A stretch of DNA of 64,000 nt from Sipunculus nudus (Eukaryota > Annelida > Sipuncula > Golfingiida > Sipunculidae): the NCBI GenBank assembly GCA_026874595.1, contig CM049309.1, forward strand, positions 11,336,576 to 11,400,575. Reading direction: 5' to 3'. The translations under genes and the position numbers were made by a program. Under the pieces are notes generated by a model. It saw only the letters and a list, made by a program, of their open reading frames with translations, did not search any database and had not been told where the DNA came from. Of this stretch, positions 23,923 through 39,881 are shown one piece after another. Numbering within the stretch: the stretch's first letter is position 1; each line of letters starts with the position of its first letter.

Positions 23923-25425
23923 ATCCCACATCAATGATAATAGGGCAATGCACTTGATTCAAGGGGAAATTCAAGGGATTTTAATGAAGGGATGATAAAG
24001 AACTAGACAAACTCTTGAAGTTTTATCTGCCATCGCAGTAAAGGATACCAAGCTTCGGCACACACGGTTAACCCTGCATACATACATATATGCTAAAGAT
24101 TGCATGGGTGATAACACAAAATTGACCGTGGGAATTATTGAAAAAGTACAATTGTCACTGTCATATCAATCCATCATTATTGTCAGTGTATTTTAATGAA
24201 ATGTTTGGGAAAAAGGAATATAATTTTCGTCTGTTTTCACTAACTAAATACAAAAAAATAATCTTTGTAACATGCCGTTTATTAACATTTTTATAAAAGT
24301 TAGATTTGTGATATTATTCAGTCTTACTATACATATAATTTATATGAAATCTCGCCTGACGATCAGCCCGCTTTACGACTACCCCGCAAACAACCATCTT
24401 TTATTGTTCTAGTACTAATATATATATATATATGCGTCATACACCAATTCAGTTCAAAATCCAATTCAGTTTGGATCCCAACTGGTTCTTTCAGCTTTAA
24501 AATAAAATAATGATTATAAATAAATTTATTGATTATCGTTCATTTAAAAGTTGCAATACATTCAGTATTAATTCATGAAAAGAGCTGCGTCGACATATAT
24601 CTAAAAATTAATAATGAAAACAAGAAAAATAATGATGGATGATATATATTTATATATATATATATATGTTTATAAGGTAACATTGTGTTGTTGCTGTGCT
24701 GTTTATTGTTTTATAACGAATTGTTTGTGTCACGTAAAGAAGGAATAATTTAGTTCCGTGCTTCCGCTATAATTCGGCACGGTAGGAATAATCTATATGT
24801 ATGCAGCCGGGGGTTCACAGACATCTGAGTTCCATTATATAAAAGTCTGGAACTGTTTGTGTGACGGTAACACCAGGCGTAATTACCGGTGCCACATATG
24901 TTGTTATCGACCACGGCTAGTTAATTATCATTGAACCATGCCCGTGTAGTCATTAAGCTTCGACAGTTTCCAGCCACCACCAACCTCGATATATACAATT
25001 GTTTCTAACATAAGGTTGAGGGGGGCACGGTGACGCCTATTTCTGGTTACATATGCATGAATATATCGAATTCCCGACTTGTGGATATTAGTTCCGGTAT
25101 ATTCAATCGATGAATGCGGCTTATCATTATTGTATTTCATTCGAGATTTAACTCCAAGACCCTTAAATTAACTGTGATGTTAACTGTATTGTGTCATGTG
25201 GCGTATGCCGTGATGTTATACAGGTCCACGCCATCCATAATGTGATGTCAAAGGTCATTTGTAGATCCAACAGGGTGCGGCGGTCAGAGGTCACTTGTGT
25301 GCATGGGAGGGATGTTTATATATGTGGTTGTGCTGCATGTGCATATGTCATCACAGTAGAGAATTATGGTTAACACATTGGGCCATAATTTTTTAATAAA
25401 AAAATAGCTGATATATAATTGAGAA

Positions 25426-25428
<3 letters not shown>

Positions 25429-25474
<46 letters not shown>
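25429..25474. repeat. (TC)n microsatellite
   Basis: 46 bp of pure TC. Confidence 0.95.
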
Positions 25475-25477
<3 letters not shown>

Positions 25478-26329
25478 AGGATATATACATGTACACCGTG
25501 CATGAGGGTTATTGTACGGAGAAATCGTTAAAATGGAACCCTCCTGAAACACTGGAAGAATAAAAGTGTTAACTCTGTGAGTAAGAAACCAACCACATTA
25601 TATATATATTCCCCGAGGAGAGCTTCTTTCTCTTCTGTTCACAAATTTGAATGGAAATATCAGTACATTTCCTAATACAATATACGATTATTTGCATTAA
25701 TTGCCCCATACACGCTTCAATTTAATTGCCGCTGACTCGTGGCAGGGTTACTTTTGTAAAAGCACAACTGGTTAAGATTCCAATAATTATAAAATGATAT
25801 ATTTGCGATTAACGCTTGCTATTGCAAAATAATCATTTAATCAATAATAATTACCAGTACTTTGAGAAATAGTCATGATTATGTACAGTCAGGAGTATAC
25901 AAACCTTATTACTGTTTATACACGCACAAGAATAAGTAGTACATATACACATGTACCGTGTGCAGCTTGGTTAAGAGTCTCATACAATACATTCAATGAT
26001 GATTTACTCAGGTATACTAATTAAGTGAAAGTTGAGGGACAATTTAACGATGTAGAGCATTGGCCAGCCAGGAATATTAGTAACACTAATTAACGTTTCC
26101 CTACAGTTCCAATGAACTTAATGCTTATTGTAACTTGAACCTAGCTCCATTAGATATACATGATCATAACTGTTTGATTTAATGATTTTCAAACAAGACT
26201 CAACAGTTAAAGCTAGCTGTTCATTTGCCTTATATATGTAGAATTTATTTGATTTCTGTCTTACCCTGTGTACATTTTAATCACCGGCAGGTAATTCCTG
26301 CTAAAAAAAAGTTTTTATAACTCCTCTGT

Positions 26330-26705
26330 GACAAATGTATAAACTTGTTTATCTATAAACTGTTAGTATAAACACGGTATACATGCGCCCATGTTGACAA
26401 ACAGAAAGGCCAAAAACCGAAGGCGCAACGTTGGTTGCATATGTGTGCATGTGAAGTTGAAAGGTCATAAGTAGCAAAACGCCATTTTGCAAAACTCTTG
26501 TTGGTCTGACTTACCGCCAGATGTCGTTGTTTGATGTGTTTGGATTATTTTGGCGCGCCCCCTCCCCGCATAAACTAATTAAAGAGAAGAGCTTGTGGCC
26601 CGTGCGACCGGTGTTTTTTATGGCCTATTTTTATGACAGATTAAACGGATTATTTTTGTTGACAGACGTCGGACATCGGAATAGGCCCCTTTAACTCACC
26701 TGATA
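26330..26705 (+). repeat. Dispersed repeat family 3, long copy
   Basis: Contains CTATAAACTGTTAGTATAAA, CATTTTGCAAAACTC, CGCCAGATGTCGTTGTTTGA, GGCGCGCCCCCTC and GTCGGACATCGGAATAGGCC. The same order is seen inverted at 10.3-10.7 kb and in part at 45.5 kb. Confidence 0.7.
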
Positions 26706-28423
26706 ACCCTGAAGGATTAAGTTTTCAAGAAACCTACAAATCTGTTCACCAATTGCCAATTCATTTTAAAAGAAAGTAGGTCTAATCTTTGAAATTTCAT
26801 CTTCCCACCATGAATAGAAATACCTTTATCATTATTAACGACAAAAATTCCAATTACATTGCTTTAGAATAAATATGTAATTTGGTACAATTAAAATAAC
26901 TTAAGAAATTGGTATCGGTTATAGTAATACGATTATGATAATTGAATACAATTAGCCAAGGTGATAATATCTCCAATCAAACACCTGAGATATGTCAGAC
27001 TTTTTCAATATTCTGTCCTTGGTTAAGCCACGTGATAGATTGAAATCCTTTTATGTGCTCCTCATTCCTCATTCAATATCAACGAGCTGAACACCGAACG
27101 CCTGACGCAGCTAAGTTATGCCTGGAAACGCCAAGTACCAACACGCGAAGCACTTTTCCGTTGACCTGATATTTGCACGGATCGGACTACGGACGGAGAA
27201 ATGGCTTCTCGTTTATTGAACTCTGTCTGGAATATTAATGGTTATCAGTCATCCAGTTTTATTTTGATGGATAACCTTCAGGTTATTGAAGCGAAAGCAC
27301 AGTGAACATAACAGGAAATCAGATGTACACATATATAGCTTCAAATGCTACTTAAATACAACGTTAATAATAATAATACAAATGTCGTGAACACGCGTAA
27401 ACGCATGGATACACAGGCGTACATACAATGCAGCAAGCCGGACCGAAAGGTGGTTCTTTGATTGACAAGAAACCAAAAACTGTATCTGGCGACGATATAC
27501 AGGATCAAATTACTTCACTATAGTATATCGTTCAAATCATACCTTGTAGGAACTAATTCTTATTTCAGTATGCTTAAGAAATGAATCTTATATAAATAAA
27601 GTTCTGCGTGCTATAAAATACTATATATATATATATATATGTCATATAACACAAATCGCATATACACATATTCTGTATCATAAGATTTCTCATATAACAT
27701 AATTATATTTAGAATTGTTAGATCAACCATTCATACCGTTATAGGGCAATTTAATGCAGTAAATAAATAATTTTATGAAGTAAAGGCACATTAGGCGTGC
27801 AAAAAGTGCCTACTCATTATCCATAAGCAAAACTATTTATATTTGCCAGAGTGAAGATTCCGGTCAAGGAATGTCATTTCACGCCATTTAGACACATAAA
27901 TATCTACAGCTCATTAAGGCATTCGATAAAGTAAACTTACAATTGTCTTGCGCTTTCACTCGAAACCTCGCCCTAGGCACAGATAATTATTGACCTCAAG
28001 GTGCACGTGCTAATTGTAATAATATTTATTTCGTGCTTTCCTGTTAGTTTTAGCCCGAGGAGACGCTCATATTTCTTCACGGTCGTCAGGTCACATGGGA
28101 GGTGTTATTCCGCAGTAAATTTATAATACCGCTGTAAAAGCAACATCCCACATTATAACATCTATGTATATAAACAGCCCGAAGTGCCGATTTCACCTTT
28201 ATCCTTTAGAAAATATCACATGACCTGTGACAAACTAGATTTGCGAGGGCGAACCTAATTCTTGTATTTCTGCCAAAGAATGCAACTCAATCATGCATGC
28301 ACTCATATACATGCATGCATTTGCAAAAAAAGTGTTTCAGTAGAGCATTTTGACCAGTTAAAACAGTCGCTGTTTATTAGGTATGATGACAATTTCGTAA
28401 ACTTTGCCGTGGGTAATACATGT

Positions 28424-28427
<4 letters not shown>

Positions 28428-28519
<92 letters not shown>
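28428..28519. repeat. (AT)n(AG)n compound microsatellite
   Basis: 47 bp of AT, a CACA junction, then about 40 bp of AG. Confidence 0.95.
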
Positions 28520-29015
28520 CATATTAAATTTGTTAATATAAAAAGCTTGTTATATATTTAGGTATGACCAAATAAATTAAGAAAATCTGTTGCTGTAGGT
28601 GTAATTTTTAATACAGTTTGCAGTTCTGCTTATAATAGTGAAAAACACGATTAGGAAGGCAATCAAGTTGGACCTACTTATATGGCCTACTTTATATATT
28701 GACTTAGTCAAGCCGAAAACTGCGCTGCACTGGCGGACCATATATATGGTCACCATACTATATATAACAACGATATCGCTTTAGATGTAGCAAATATTTA
28801 GATATACACATTGTAATGGGCAAACCAAAGCTTATAAATTCCACCTGTGTGGTGACCGTCGACTATTAATATACACTGCACGACTCAGCTGTCAGATACG
28901 TAAAAAGATAGAAATACTTGGTATATTGTGTTAGAAATTAAATAAACACACGAAGCGCTATAGCTTTGTCTGGTGTAAGCTATACGCGATATATTGTGAG
29001 AATGACATATAGGGT

Positions 29016-29482
29016 CAGTGATGTAGTCGAGTCTACAACTTCCGAGTCCGAGTGCAAGTCTGCATGAGTCCAGGACATTCGAGGTTTGAGCAAAAGTCCA
29101 CCATCTTTGAGTCCTAGTCATTTGGAAGCCGAGTACAAGTCTGAGTCCGATACACATCTCCTTGATAAGAAATTGTAAATGGATATTTTAGATTATCATG
29201 TGTATTTTTAAATGAATTTATATATGCGCTTTACTTGAATGTTAAATTACTTTACCCCCGATGCCGAACTAAAGTTTAGTAAATATAGTCTATAGTCTAT
29301 ATTGTGTGCCTAATATTCTTATGGTCGTTTGCGCTTGTATATACGTCTGTGACACTTTTTTATCCACTGGAATTAGTCTCATTTCTCGAGTCCTTACCTC
29401 CGAGTTTGAGCATACAAGTCCGAGCCCATCCAGAAAGTGGACTCGATTCCAAGTCCGAACTCGAGTCTTATACTTCACTGCA
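29016..29482. repeat. GAGTCC-rich interspersed repeat, copy 2
   Basis: Starts CAGTGATGTAGTCGAGTC and ends GACTCGAGTCTTATACTTCA-CTG; these termini are imperfect inverted repeats. ACCATCTTTGAGTCC and GTGGACTCGA match copy 1. hAT-like from the CAGTG ends, but no matching 8-bp target duplication was found. Confidence 0.55.
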
Positions 29483-29655
29483 TGTATAGCATGTTGTCAG
29501 TTTTGAAGAAAAGTTGATCTTTTCAAGATATTCAGTTATCGATATTGCTGGTCCTGCCTAGCGCCATTTCTGTCCTCTATAACATTAGAGAGTCAGAGAT
29601 CAGCGTCCCAGCGTCAGGGTGCCTTTACATCCTTCAACGAGGGCCGCATTGTAAG

Positions 29656-29658
<3 letters not shown>

Positions 29659-29724
<66 letters not shown>
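29659..29724. repeat. (AT)n microsatellite
   Basis: 66 bp of pure AT. Confidence 0.97.
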
Positions 29725-29727
<3 letters not shown>

Positions 29728-31114
29728 GATGCAAATATTTCCGTCATTATTGTTTTGACAACGCTTCATGGCCTACAAGTACGCTGTCATTTAACATAAA
29801 CCAGACCAATCGTCAGCTTTTTAGTATACTTTCTAGCCACACCTATACCGTGCGTGAAAAAAAGATACTCTGTATGTTTGTGCAAACATGGCTCGCATGA
29901 GTTACTGGACGTGTTATTCTTTTGTGTTAAATCATCACTCGTAACTTTTAAATATATATATGCATAACTAGCCCTGCCACGCTTGTTTCTCCGTATATAG
30001 GCTCTCATACTTACTATACCAGATGATGTATTTATCGAGTGCTTGGGCTGAAGTTTTGAAAGGGGGTATATTGGAACCTCGAGTCTTCCGATCCATAGTC
30101 AGAAACTTTATCCTCTTTATTTTTTCAAAGTGGGGTTGCCGGGGAATCAGTTCAGAGGGAAAAAAACTCAGGTGTGGCACTGAACAAACGGTAAATATTT
30201 CCAAATATAATGTTGCCATAAACCCAACGCCAGAGGAAAGATGCTCACCGAATGTTACTTATTTCATCATTATATAATATTCAAACATTATATAACAACT
30301 TCAATGACAAACACGGCTCCTCGCATGTCAGCTGCGAAAATCAACGTGTGCATGAATTCATAAAAAAACATAGCAAACATTGACTATTGATTTATTACCT
30401 TTATGCGAGTACCTTGATCAACCGTGGGAGAGATAAAGGGATATTACACAACGCCATAAAGTCTCATTTATCGTTGCATATGTTGTCCCCAATGCGACAG
30501 GTGCACCTAAAACGATTTTCAGTGGCGCCTCTTACAACGCAAGCTGAATTAAAAGCCTTCATTACAATCCAGGCACCTGTTCCGTAACCAAATAAAAGCC
30601 GTTCCTTCTACACTAGCGACACCTGGCGACGACACCAACACTTAAAGTTTGGGTCTATATTATTGACAAGGCGAATAATATTTTGCTTTTTCTCAAATGG
30701 TTAAGGTTAAAAACACCTTCAAGCCAACCTCTCTTGTACCATTTCTATAGAATGTTTATGCTTTCTGGCATACATTATAGTATCAGCCTTATAGTTTACC
30801 TGACCGCAAATTTATGGACATATGTTTTGGTCTTCAATATTTTAATAAGTATTTAACGGATATAAGGAATATTGTATATTTCTGATAATTATATTTCAGG
30901 CAGTTAGAAATATAATTTAAATTACATTTTCTGTTATTAAGTTGCGATTTTCTTCTTGGACAACAGTTAACATTTTAATAAAGCACTGCAATTTGTATAT
31001 TATATGATCTAATATTTAATTTGGTTATTTGCTAAATGCATAAAATTGAATTTACCATAGCATCGACCTGATATAGTTTATTAGACCATAATCTTATAGA
31101 GGTTTTAATTCATG

Positions 31115-31219
31115 TGCAGGTGGTCTTATTAGACACGTCAGTTATAACCACTGGAATGCTTTCCGTTCACTCAAGGTGGTCTTAAAAGACAGGTGGTCAT
31201 ATTAGACAGGTTCTACTCC
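31115..31219 (-). repeat. Isolated pogo-like terminal fragment
   Basis: Read on the minus strand it has GTAGAACCTGTCTAATATGA, then CCACCTGTC and a second GACCACC, the repeated-GACCACC terminal pattern of the pogo-like ends at 53.4 kb. No partner end was found nearby. Confidence 0.45.
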
Positions 31220-32052
31220 ACATGTGACCTAGGCCGGGCATGCAATATAAAGCAATTTTATGTTAAACTATAATATTAATGTTCTCCCACCTTATATGAC
31301 AGTTTCTTTTATACATATTTTTATTTTCATATATATTAAGAATATTGATTTATAAATAAGAAAGTCCGGAAATTTCTAAACAGTCATGGGCCATTGCATA
31401 AATTGACAGCTAGGTGATTTGGTTCATTTCACGCATGTGTTGTCTTGGGGACGTGCACGCGCAAGGTGTTCTCGCTGCTGGTGCATGTATACAGGCGGCT
31501 CGTTCTTAACCGACTTTCCGGTATATATAATTACGTGCCAAATATATAATTATATGCTAGCTTCCTGTATGGACTACGTGCATATAATCCAGCTGACATG
31601 TAACGCTCTACAACTCGTTTACATTTCTCACGGCCATACCAACGAGCTTCCTGTTGATGATATACTGAAGCGTTTGACCGGACAGTGGTCCTTACATGTA
31701 TGTTGCGTAAACCTACGTAATACAAGGGATAACTCAAGGATGTATGTGTCACCGGGAAATAACAATATATGTTTTTGTTTATAAAGCTTTCTCATGTTTG
31801 TGTGTGTGTGTGTGTATGTTTGTTTATGTGTGTGTATGAATATGAATAAATTAAGATTAATGAACAGCGTGAGACTTTCAAAATATTCAGTATAATATGA
31901 CATTTATATTATATTATACGCTGATATGTCATACAATTTTTATGTTTGCATGTATGTATGTATGCATGTATAAATCAGTGTGTCAGTATATGCCATTTGC
32001 GTGTGTGGCGTCATGTTTATTTAGTTAAGTATATATACGTGAGAATTTAAGC

Positions 32053-32055
<3 letters not shown>

Positions 32056-32110
<55 letters not shown>
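32056..32110. repeat. (AT)n microsatellite
   Basis: 55 bp of AT, flanked by GT/AT-rich DNA from 31.8 to 32.2 kb. Confidence 0.95.
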
Positions 32111-32116
<6 letters not shown>

Positions 32117-32836
32117 GCGCGTATATGTATACCGTGTGTGCATGTACGTAATATGTACGTTCTCATATGACACGTGAATATGCGTGCATGTAAATATTTT
32201 AACAGTGATTTTGAAGACTGGCGTTAGTAAAGGAATGCTTAAATCGAGGCCTTAAATTCTTATAATATTGCATGCATAATGGATGAGCAGTTGACGACTT
32301 ATGAAAAATCAGTGTTATATGACATTATTATCTTGCAGTACAAAGTGTACAATTTCCATTTATAGAAAAGGACGGACCATATACCTGACATTGGAAAAAG
32401 AAACATTGAACCGCGTGGCACCGTGTTGTGACAAGTATATACAAAATTGAACGAAGGCGAAATATATAAACGTCACGCAGGACCACTTAATGCATGCAGT
32501 GATATCAATAACGGAAAAATAGGAATATTATTTAAAAATTCATCTTTCATATTTAAGTAACCATTTGCATACCAAAAAAAAGATTAAACAGTCATTTTTA
32601 CCAATTAACCATTTATTGTAGAAGTTTTATATATAGCTTGATTGGTTTTAGTAATGCGTGAATATGGGTAATTTATATAATAAATTCCCACAGGATAATT
32701 CAGGTCCCTTAAAACGATCCTTGTCATATGTCACAACGTTCAAACATACTTTTTCTTCAATAGACATGAGAATATTAATTTATGTTTAACGCAAACTTTG
32801 TTAATTTGATGTGTAACGAACCGCGTAAATCTTTAA

Positions 32837-34941
<2,105 letters not shown>

Positions 34942-37230
34942 TTAAATAGACATTGCGTAGAAGCGTAATATACATACATATATATGCATGTATCCCACCA
35001 ACTCTTATAAGCGGCGTATGTTTAATCAGTGAAGCGTTTCTCAGCTTTTGTCAATTGGTCTATGACACCTGTCTGTCAAATATTTCCGGTTTTAATTTGT
35101 ACAGCTCTTACATTGACAAGCCGTCATGCAACCACACGTAGCGTCTCTCAGATGCTAATATACAAACACGTGACCTTTAGTCGGGTCGTGCCAGATGTCA
35201 TCTCATTTGCATATTCAATAATTTACTCTTCTTGCGTCAGCTTGCTTTTAAATGACTTATCCCAATACATAGCAGATAATCTACAGCTATGAATGTAAAT
35301 GCTTAACCTGTAGAATGGACTCAGTGACATCCTGGGACATCATTGAAGGGACACAGCACAAAATTTGTCTATTATATGAATATGCAAATTTTTTCCACCT
35401 GCCTCCCAAGTGACACCTGAATGACATTTCGTATAAGACCACAGCTTTTTCTATTCGTTTTTATATGGACTATAGCACAAGGAATATTGCATTCACTGGA
35501 CAGTTTTTAATCTTCATTTAGAATTCAAGATAATACATAACTATATGTTGCTCTGGAGTATCATGATATAGATGAATTCAGATGATTTATAAAAATATAG
35601 CTTTGTTTTAATTTTCATAGCAAAGTTGTGGGAGTTCAATTGAACGCTAAAAAAGCATGACCATCTTTATTATTATTAAGAATCCCACCGTCGGGAGGGG
35701 ATGGGGGAGTTATTTGTATATCCATATTTGGGTTAGAATTCTTAATTTTACCTACATCATTGCACATTTTTTTTTCATTTTTTTTTTCTTAAGCCATTTT
35801 CTGAGTCATTTAGATTTTCACATGATTTTTTTTTATCTTGACCTTATTCCATTTGACATACACTCAGATTCTCCTTTACTTCATTATTGCTCAGTGTTAT
35901 TTACCCATCAGGCACCACCAAAGCCTTGGCAAAAGAAAATTGGCGCAGTTTGGTAGGGGACAAGGGGTACATGTCTAGGGGGACACAACATTTTATATTC
36001 CCTCACTTCTTGCTAATTAAGTGAATGTAAATCTCATTAAATATAGGCTTTTACTTCAATGAGTAAAATACAAAGTTGTTTACAAAAGTGTGTTAGTGTT
36101 CTCAATTATCAATGAAATATATTGTTTCAGAAATTAATAAAATTAGAAAAAGACAGAATATAATTTGGTTCCCCCGTTTCCACAAGACTGTGGTAGCCCG
36201 TCAATAAACGTTCCAAAATTATGCAGTTTTACAGATTATGATTTTTACATTTTTAATGCTTGTTAATTGCTGAATCAATGTTATTCCCTGTAATTCTATT
36301 CTCAATATACTTCAATATGGCATAAATTTTGATTTAAGAAGAAAATCACACACCGCAGTGTGGCTAAGGGACAGCCCTCCCACGCCCAACCCGGTCAGCC
36401 AGTAATCTCACGCGACAGCCAAAAAACGCAGGTCTCCACACCCCAGGACTTTCTTATCATTACACTTTATAGGGGGTAGGGTGGGGTGGGGGTAAAATGT
36501 ATCATACCCCTTCAGCCCGGTATATATAGATATCGGTCTCCGGGCCAAATATGTTAACACTTGAACCACCAGTGGCAGATTGTGTACTATACGTACCGTA
36601 CCTATACGTTAACATCCTTTTTTTAATAAGTCAAAAAGTATCTTTACTTACTGTATTTTGTTTCAAGAAAGCACACGACAAATATCACTTACTGCTCTTT
36701 AACTTTAGATAAGCATGTTTTTTGTAGCTGCACATTGCTCGCGAAAGTTAAACTGTGTTCTCACTATATAACACGTATTCAATTGTATACCTGATATGTT
36801 ACCAAGATACAAGTGTAACATTTTCAGTCGTTAAAGTAAAAAAAAAAAAAAACTAATAATTTGAGATTATATAAAAGTCAATGAGTATTATGTTAATGTA
36901 TGTCAGTTGTTATGTGCAGCTAAAAAAATCAGTTTTAACAAAATCTTTTACTAATCCGTTTGTAAGATTTTGTGCTTTCATCAATTATTTTTGCAACAGT
37001 TAACAAAAAGCGATATTTTTATATACCCTGGCTTCATTTCCGACAAACCGGCCTGCTTATAGTTCGTGCATTTCATGTAAGTTCAATAAGGGATAGACGT
37101 ATTGCATGGAATAAACCAGGAAGAAATGCAAGCTCAAGGAATAAAATTTATTCTTGTGTAAACCTAATAACAAATACATCGTCAGGCAAGCGACATACCT
37201 AAACCCTAGACGCTTGATTTTTACGATTTG

Positions 37231-37232
<2 letters not shown>

Positions 37233-37283
<51 letters not shown>

Positions 37284-37415
37284 TGCACGTGTTTATATAA
37301 ATATGAGCAAATAAACACACTTTATAAAAATATAACCATCATGTAAAAAGACTCTCCTCACATGTTTCGTCCCTCATTTCACATTATAAGGACAAATAAA
37401 ACAAACAGCAAATTT

Positions 37416-37470
<55 letters not shown>
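37233..37470. repeat. Two (AT)n microsatellites
   Basis: 37233-37280 and 37421-37470, about 50 bp each. Confidence 0.95.
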
Positions 37471-37473
<3 letters not shown>

Positions 37474-38723
37474 TTGATAAAATAAATTTGAAATCAACAT
37501 GTCATAAATGTATTCAGGTCGTTTAATGTTAAAACATATACATTAATCCACGAAAATTCCACACAAAATTCGTTCAACATTTATTAAATTCTGAATGTCA
37601 ACCACTTATTAGTTTATGACGCAGTTTATAACTGCAAAAATGCAAGTCATATTCCCATGAAAGACATACCATCAAACCCATCAATACATTTCTTCACCAA
37701 CAATGTCTATTCTGATTATATAAGTAAAGATGAAAATGATGTAACATAATCGGATTCACAACACAATAATTTATCACAATCATAGCCTGACCCTTCCGGC
37801 AAACACTGACACCATTTCTGACAGTATTTTTTCCAAGCTTGGGTCATTTATCATATAAAAGGGAAATCGTTTATATATAATAGTCAGTTAAATGTAAACA
37901 GGTAAACATTCAGAAATGTAAACAGGTAAACATTTAGACCTGAAGATCGAACGGAAATCTCAATGGTTTGAAACAAACAGCTGAAAGCAGATAAGCAACA
38001 TTTCTGCATTTTCCAATTGATAAAAAGATGTACTTAAATGATTGGCCACCAGAGGTCCGTAGCTACACTTGTTGCGCCATAGTATCTATTGCATATCTGA
38101 CATGCAGAAAAAGACAACCCTTTTTTGTTGTTGTGCCTACTGACTCATTTGCATAAAAACATCAAGGGTCACTTTTGAAGTGGGTCATATTCAAATGGAT
38201 TCGTCAAATTATATGGATCGATCACAATCGCTCTCCGCCTATCGTGATTATATAAGTTGCTGTTTCAGTCCCTCTCAATATTGGAAACGTGTCCCTAAAA
38301 CATTATATATTTTGCTCAGACAAAGGCCATATTCATGCCTTAAAAATATGCCAAGGTTGTTACCATAGAATGTAATAATGGTTCTATTCGCGCGTTTCTT
38401 TTTGTGACACATTTTCGTGTCTGCTTCCTCGTGCACATGACCTTGTTCCGTTTTCCGCTTAACACAGTCATAGTTTCTGTTGTTCTCAACAGGGGGCGTA
38501 AGGCCATGTAAGTGTACCATGGTGAATCAACAGCGGATAAGCTGAACTAATCCCTGTATCATTCCGCATGCAGCGCGAATGCGTGCATGAGCGGAACAAG
38601 AAGGGAAGGACAATTATGCTTAATTTTTGTCCTTCTTTTTTCTTCATAAAGTCCACCTAATTATTTACAAAAATTGTCTATCTTAACATTGATTCTCACA
38701 CATTAAAAAGCTGCCAGGCATAC

Positions 38724-38729
38724 TTTAAT
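38724..38729 (-). terminator. Candidate poly(A) signal of gene A
   Basis: The minus strand reads ATTAAA here, the commonest variant of AATAAA, and TGTGTGAG follows about 27 bases downstream. No AATAAA lies between the stop codon at 39882 and this point. It would give a 3' UTR of about 1.15 kb that includes the TGACGTCA tandem duplication. CATAAA at 39720-39715 is a weaker alternative. Confidence 0.28.
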
Positions 38730-38871
38730 AGAAACAACCTCTTGATTGTCATAACGGTAATCTGGTGCTAAAAACATAAGATGTAGCAATTCTTACAGCA
38801 CAATTAAGATAAATCGTTTTAAAGATGGTTAGCTAGGCTGTGGTCGTCAGTTCATTGAACAAGAATGAAAT

Positions 38872-39062
38872 TGGCGTAATGAATGATTTGACGTCACAAG
38901 CACACTATGTTTGCCTAAATACTGGACTTAAAATAATCCAGAATTCACTGGTGTTCATCGATAAAATCCGAGTCTAAATGGACACATGAAAATAGCGACA
39001 CCTATCGGCGACGCTTGACACTGACTTCCACAGTTGGTAATATTTCAATTTTTACATGAGCT
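38872..39062. repeat. 199-bp tandem duplication, unit 1, with TGACGTCA
   Basis: This unit contains a perfect palindrome TGACGTCA at 38889-38896, then CCAGAATTC and ATAGCGACACCTATCGGCGA. The next unit repeats the same order of motifs 199 bp further on. It lies just beyond, or inside, the 3' UTR of gene A. Confidence 0.7.
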
Positions 39063-39262
39063 TAGCGTAATAAATGAACAGTTATCATGACGTCACCAGT
39101 GCACTGTATTTGGCCGTACGGACTTAGTATTCCGGAATTCGCAGTGTTCCGACATCCAAGAAATAATATCAGTCTCCATGGCAACAAACCGACTAGATAG
39201 CGACATTTGTTGGCGATGACTGACATTAAGTGTTCCATATTTGATCATATCATAAAGCATGA
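39063..39262. repeat. 199-bp tandem duplication, unit 2, with TGACGTCA
   Basis: Diverged second unit: CGTAATAAATGA, TGACGTCA at 39088-39095, CCGGAATTC, and ATAGCGACATTTGTTGGCGA. The CRE/ATF-type palindrome is unchanged although the flanks have drifted. Confidence 0.7.
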
Positions 39263-39881
39263 TTGAAAAAAAAGATTTTGAGCAATATCCTGCAACTTGT
39301 CCGTGCAAAAGATGTACCGAAGTGTTCACAACGCTTTGGCTCTAACCAGGTCATTCCATTTCAAATAATGTTCAGTGTTTTATCTATGTTTAAGATAGAC
39401 CCATCCTATACCATATCCTGACACAAAACTTGTTTCTATTACATGCAGCGCATGCCGGTACACGCCAGCAAAGTCCATTTATCTTTTGGAATCATGTGAT
39501 TATGTGCCACGTGACCGGAAGATAGCAAAGTTCAACTTGTGCTTTTTAAATAATGAAGATCAGAAAACATGCACGCTCCATGCAGATCAGTCGTTTCTTC
39601 AGAACTACAGCGTTTGGTTGTTGGTCAGCGCAAGCATAGCTCATAACCGATCCTAGCCATTCCTGTACATCCTTTTGCATAAAAAGTTTGACTTACAAAT
39701 CGGTGATGTACAGATTTATGAATATCTATTAAATAGTCTTTAGATATATCACGGCTTGTACTTTGCATGGGGTACGCTTGGCGCTTGTACTTTGACATGT
39801 TGCATACATATTCTACATCACCCTATAGAAAACAACCAAATGAATTGAAAATTTTGCAAAATTATAACATAAAGGAGATGA

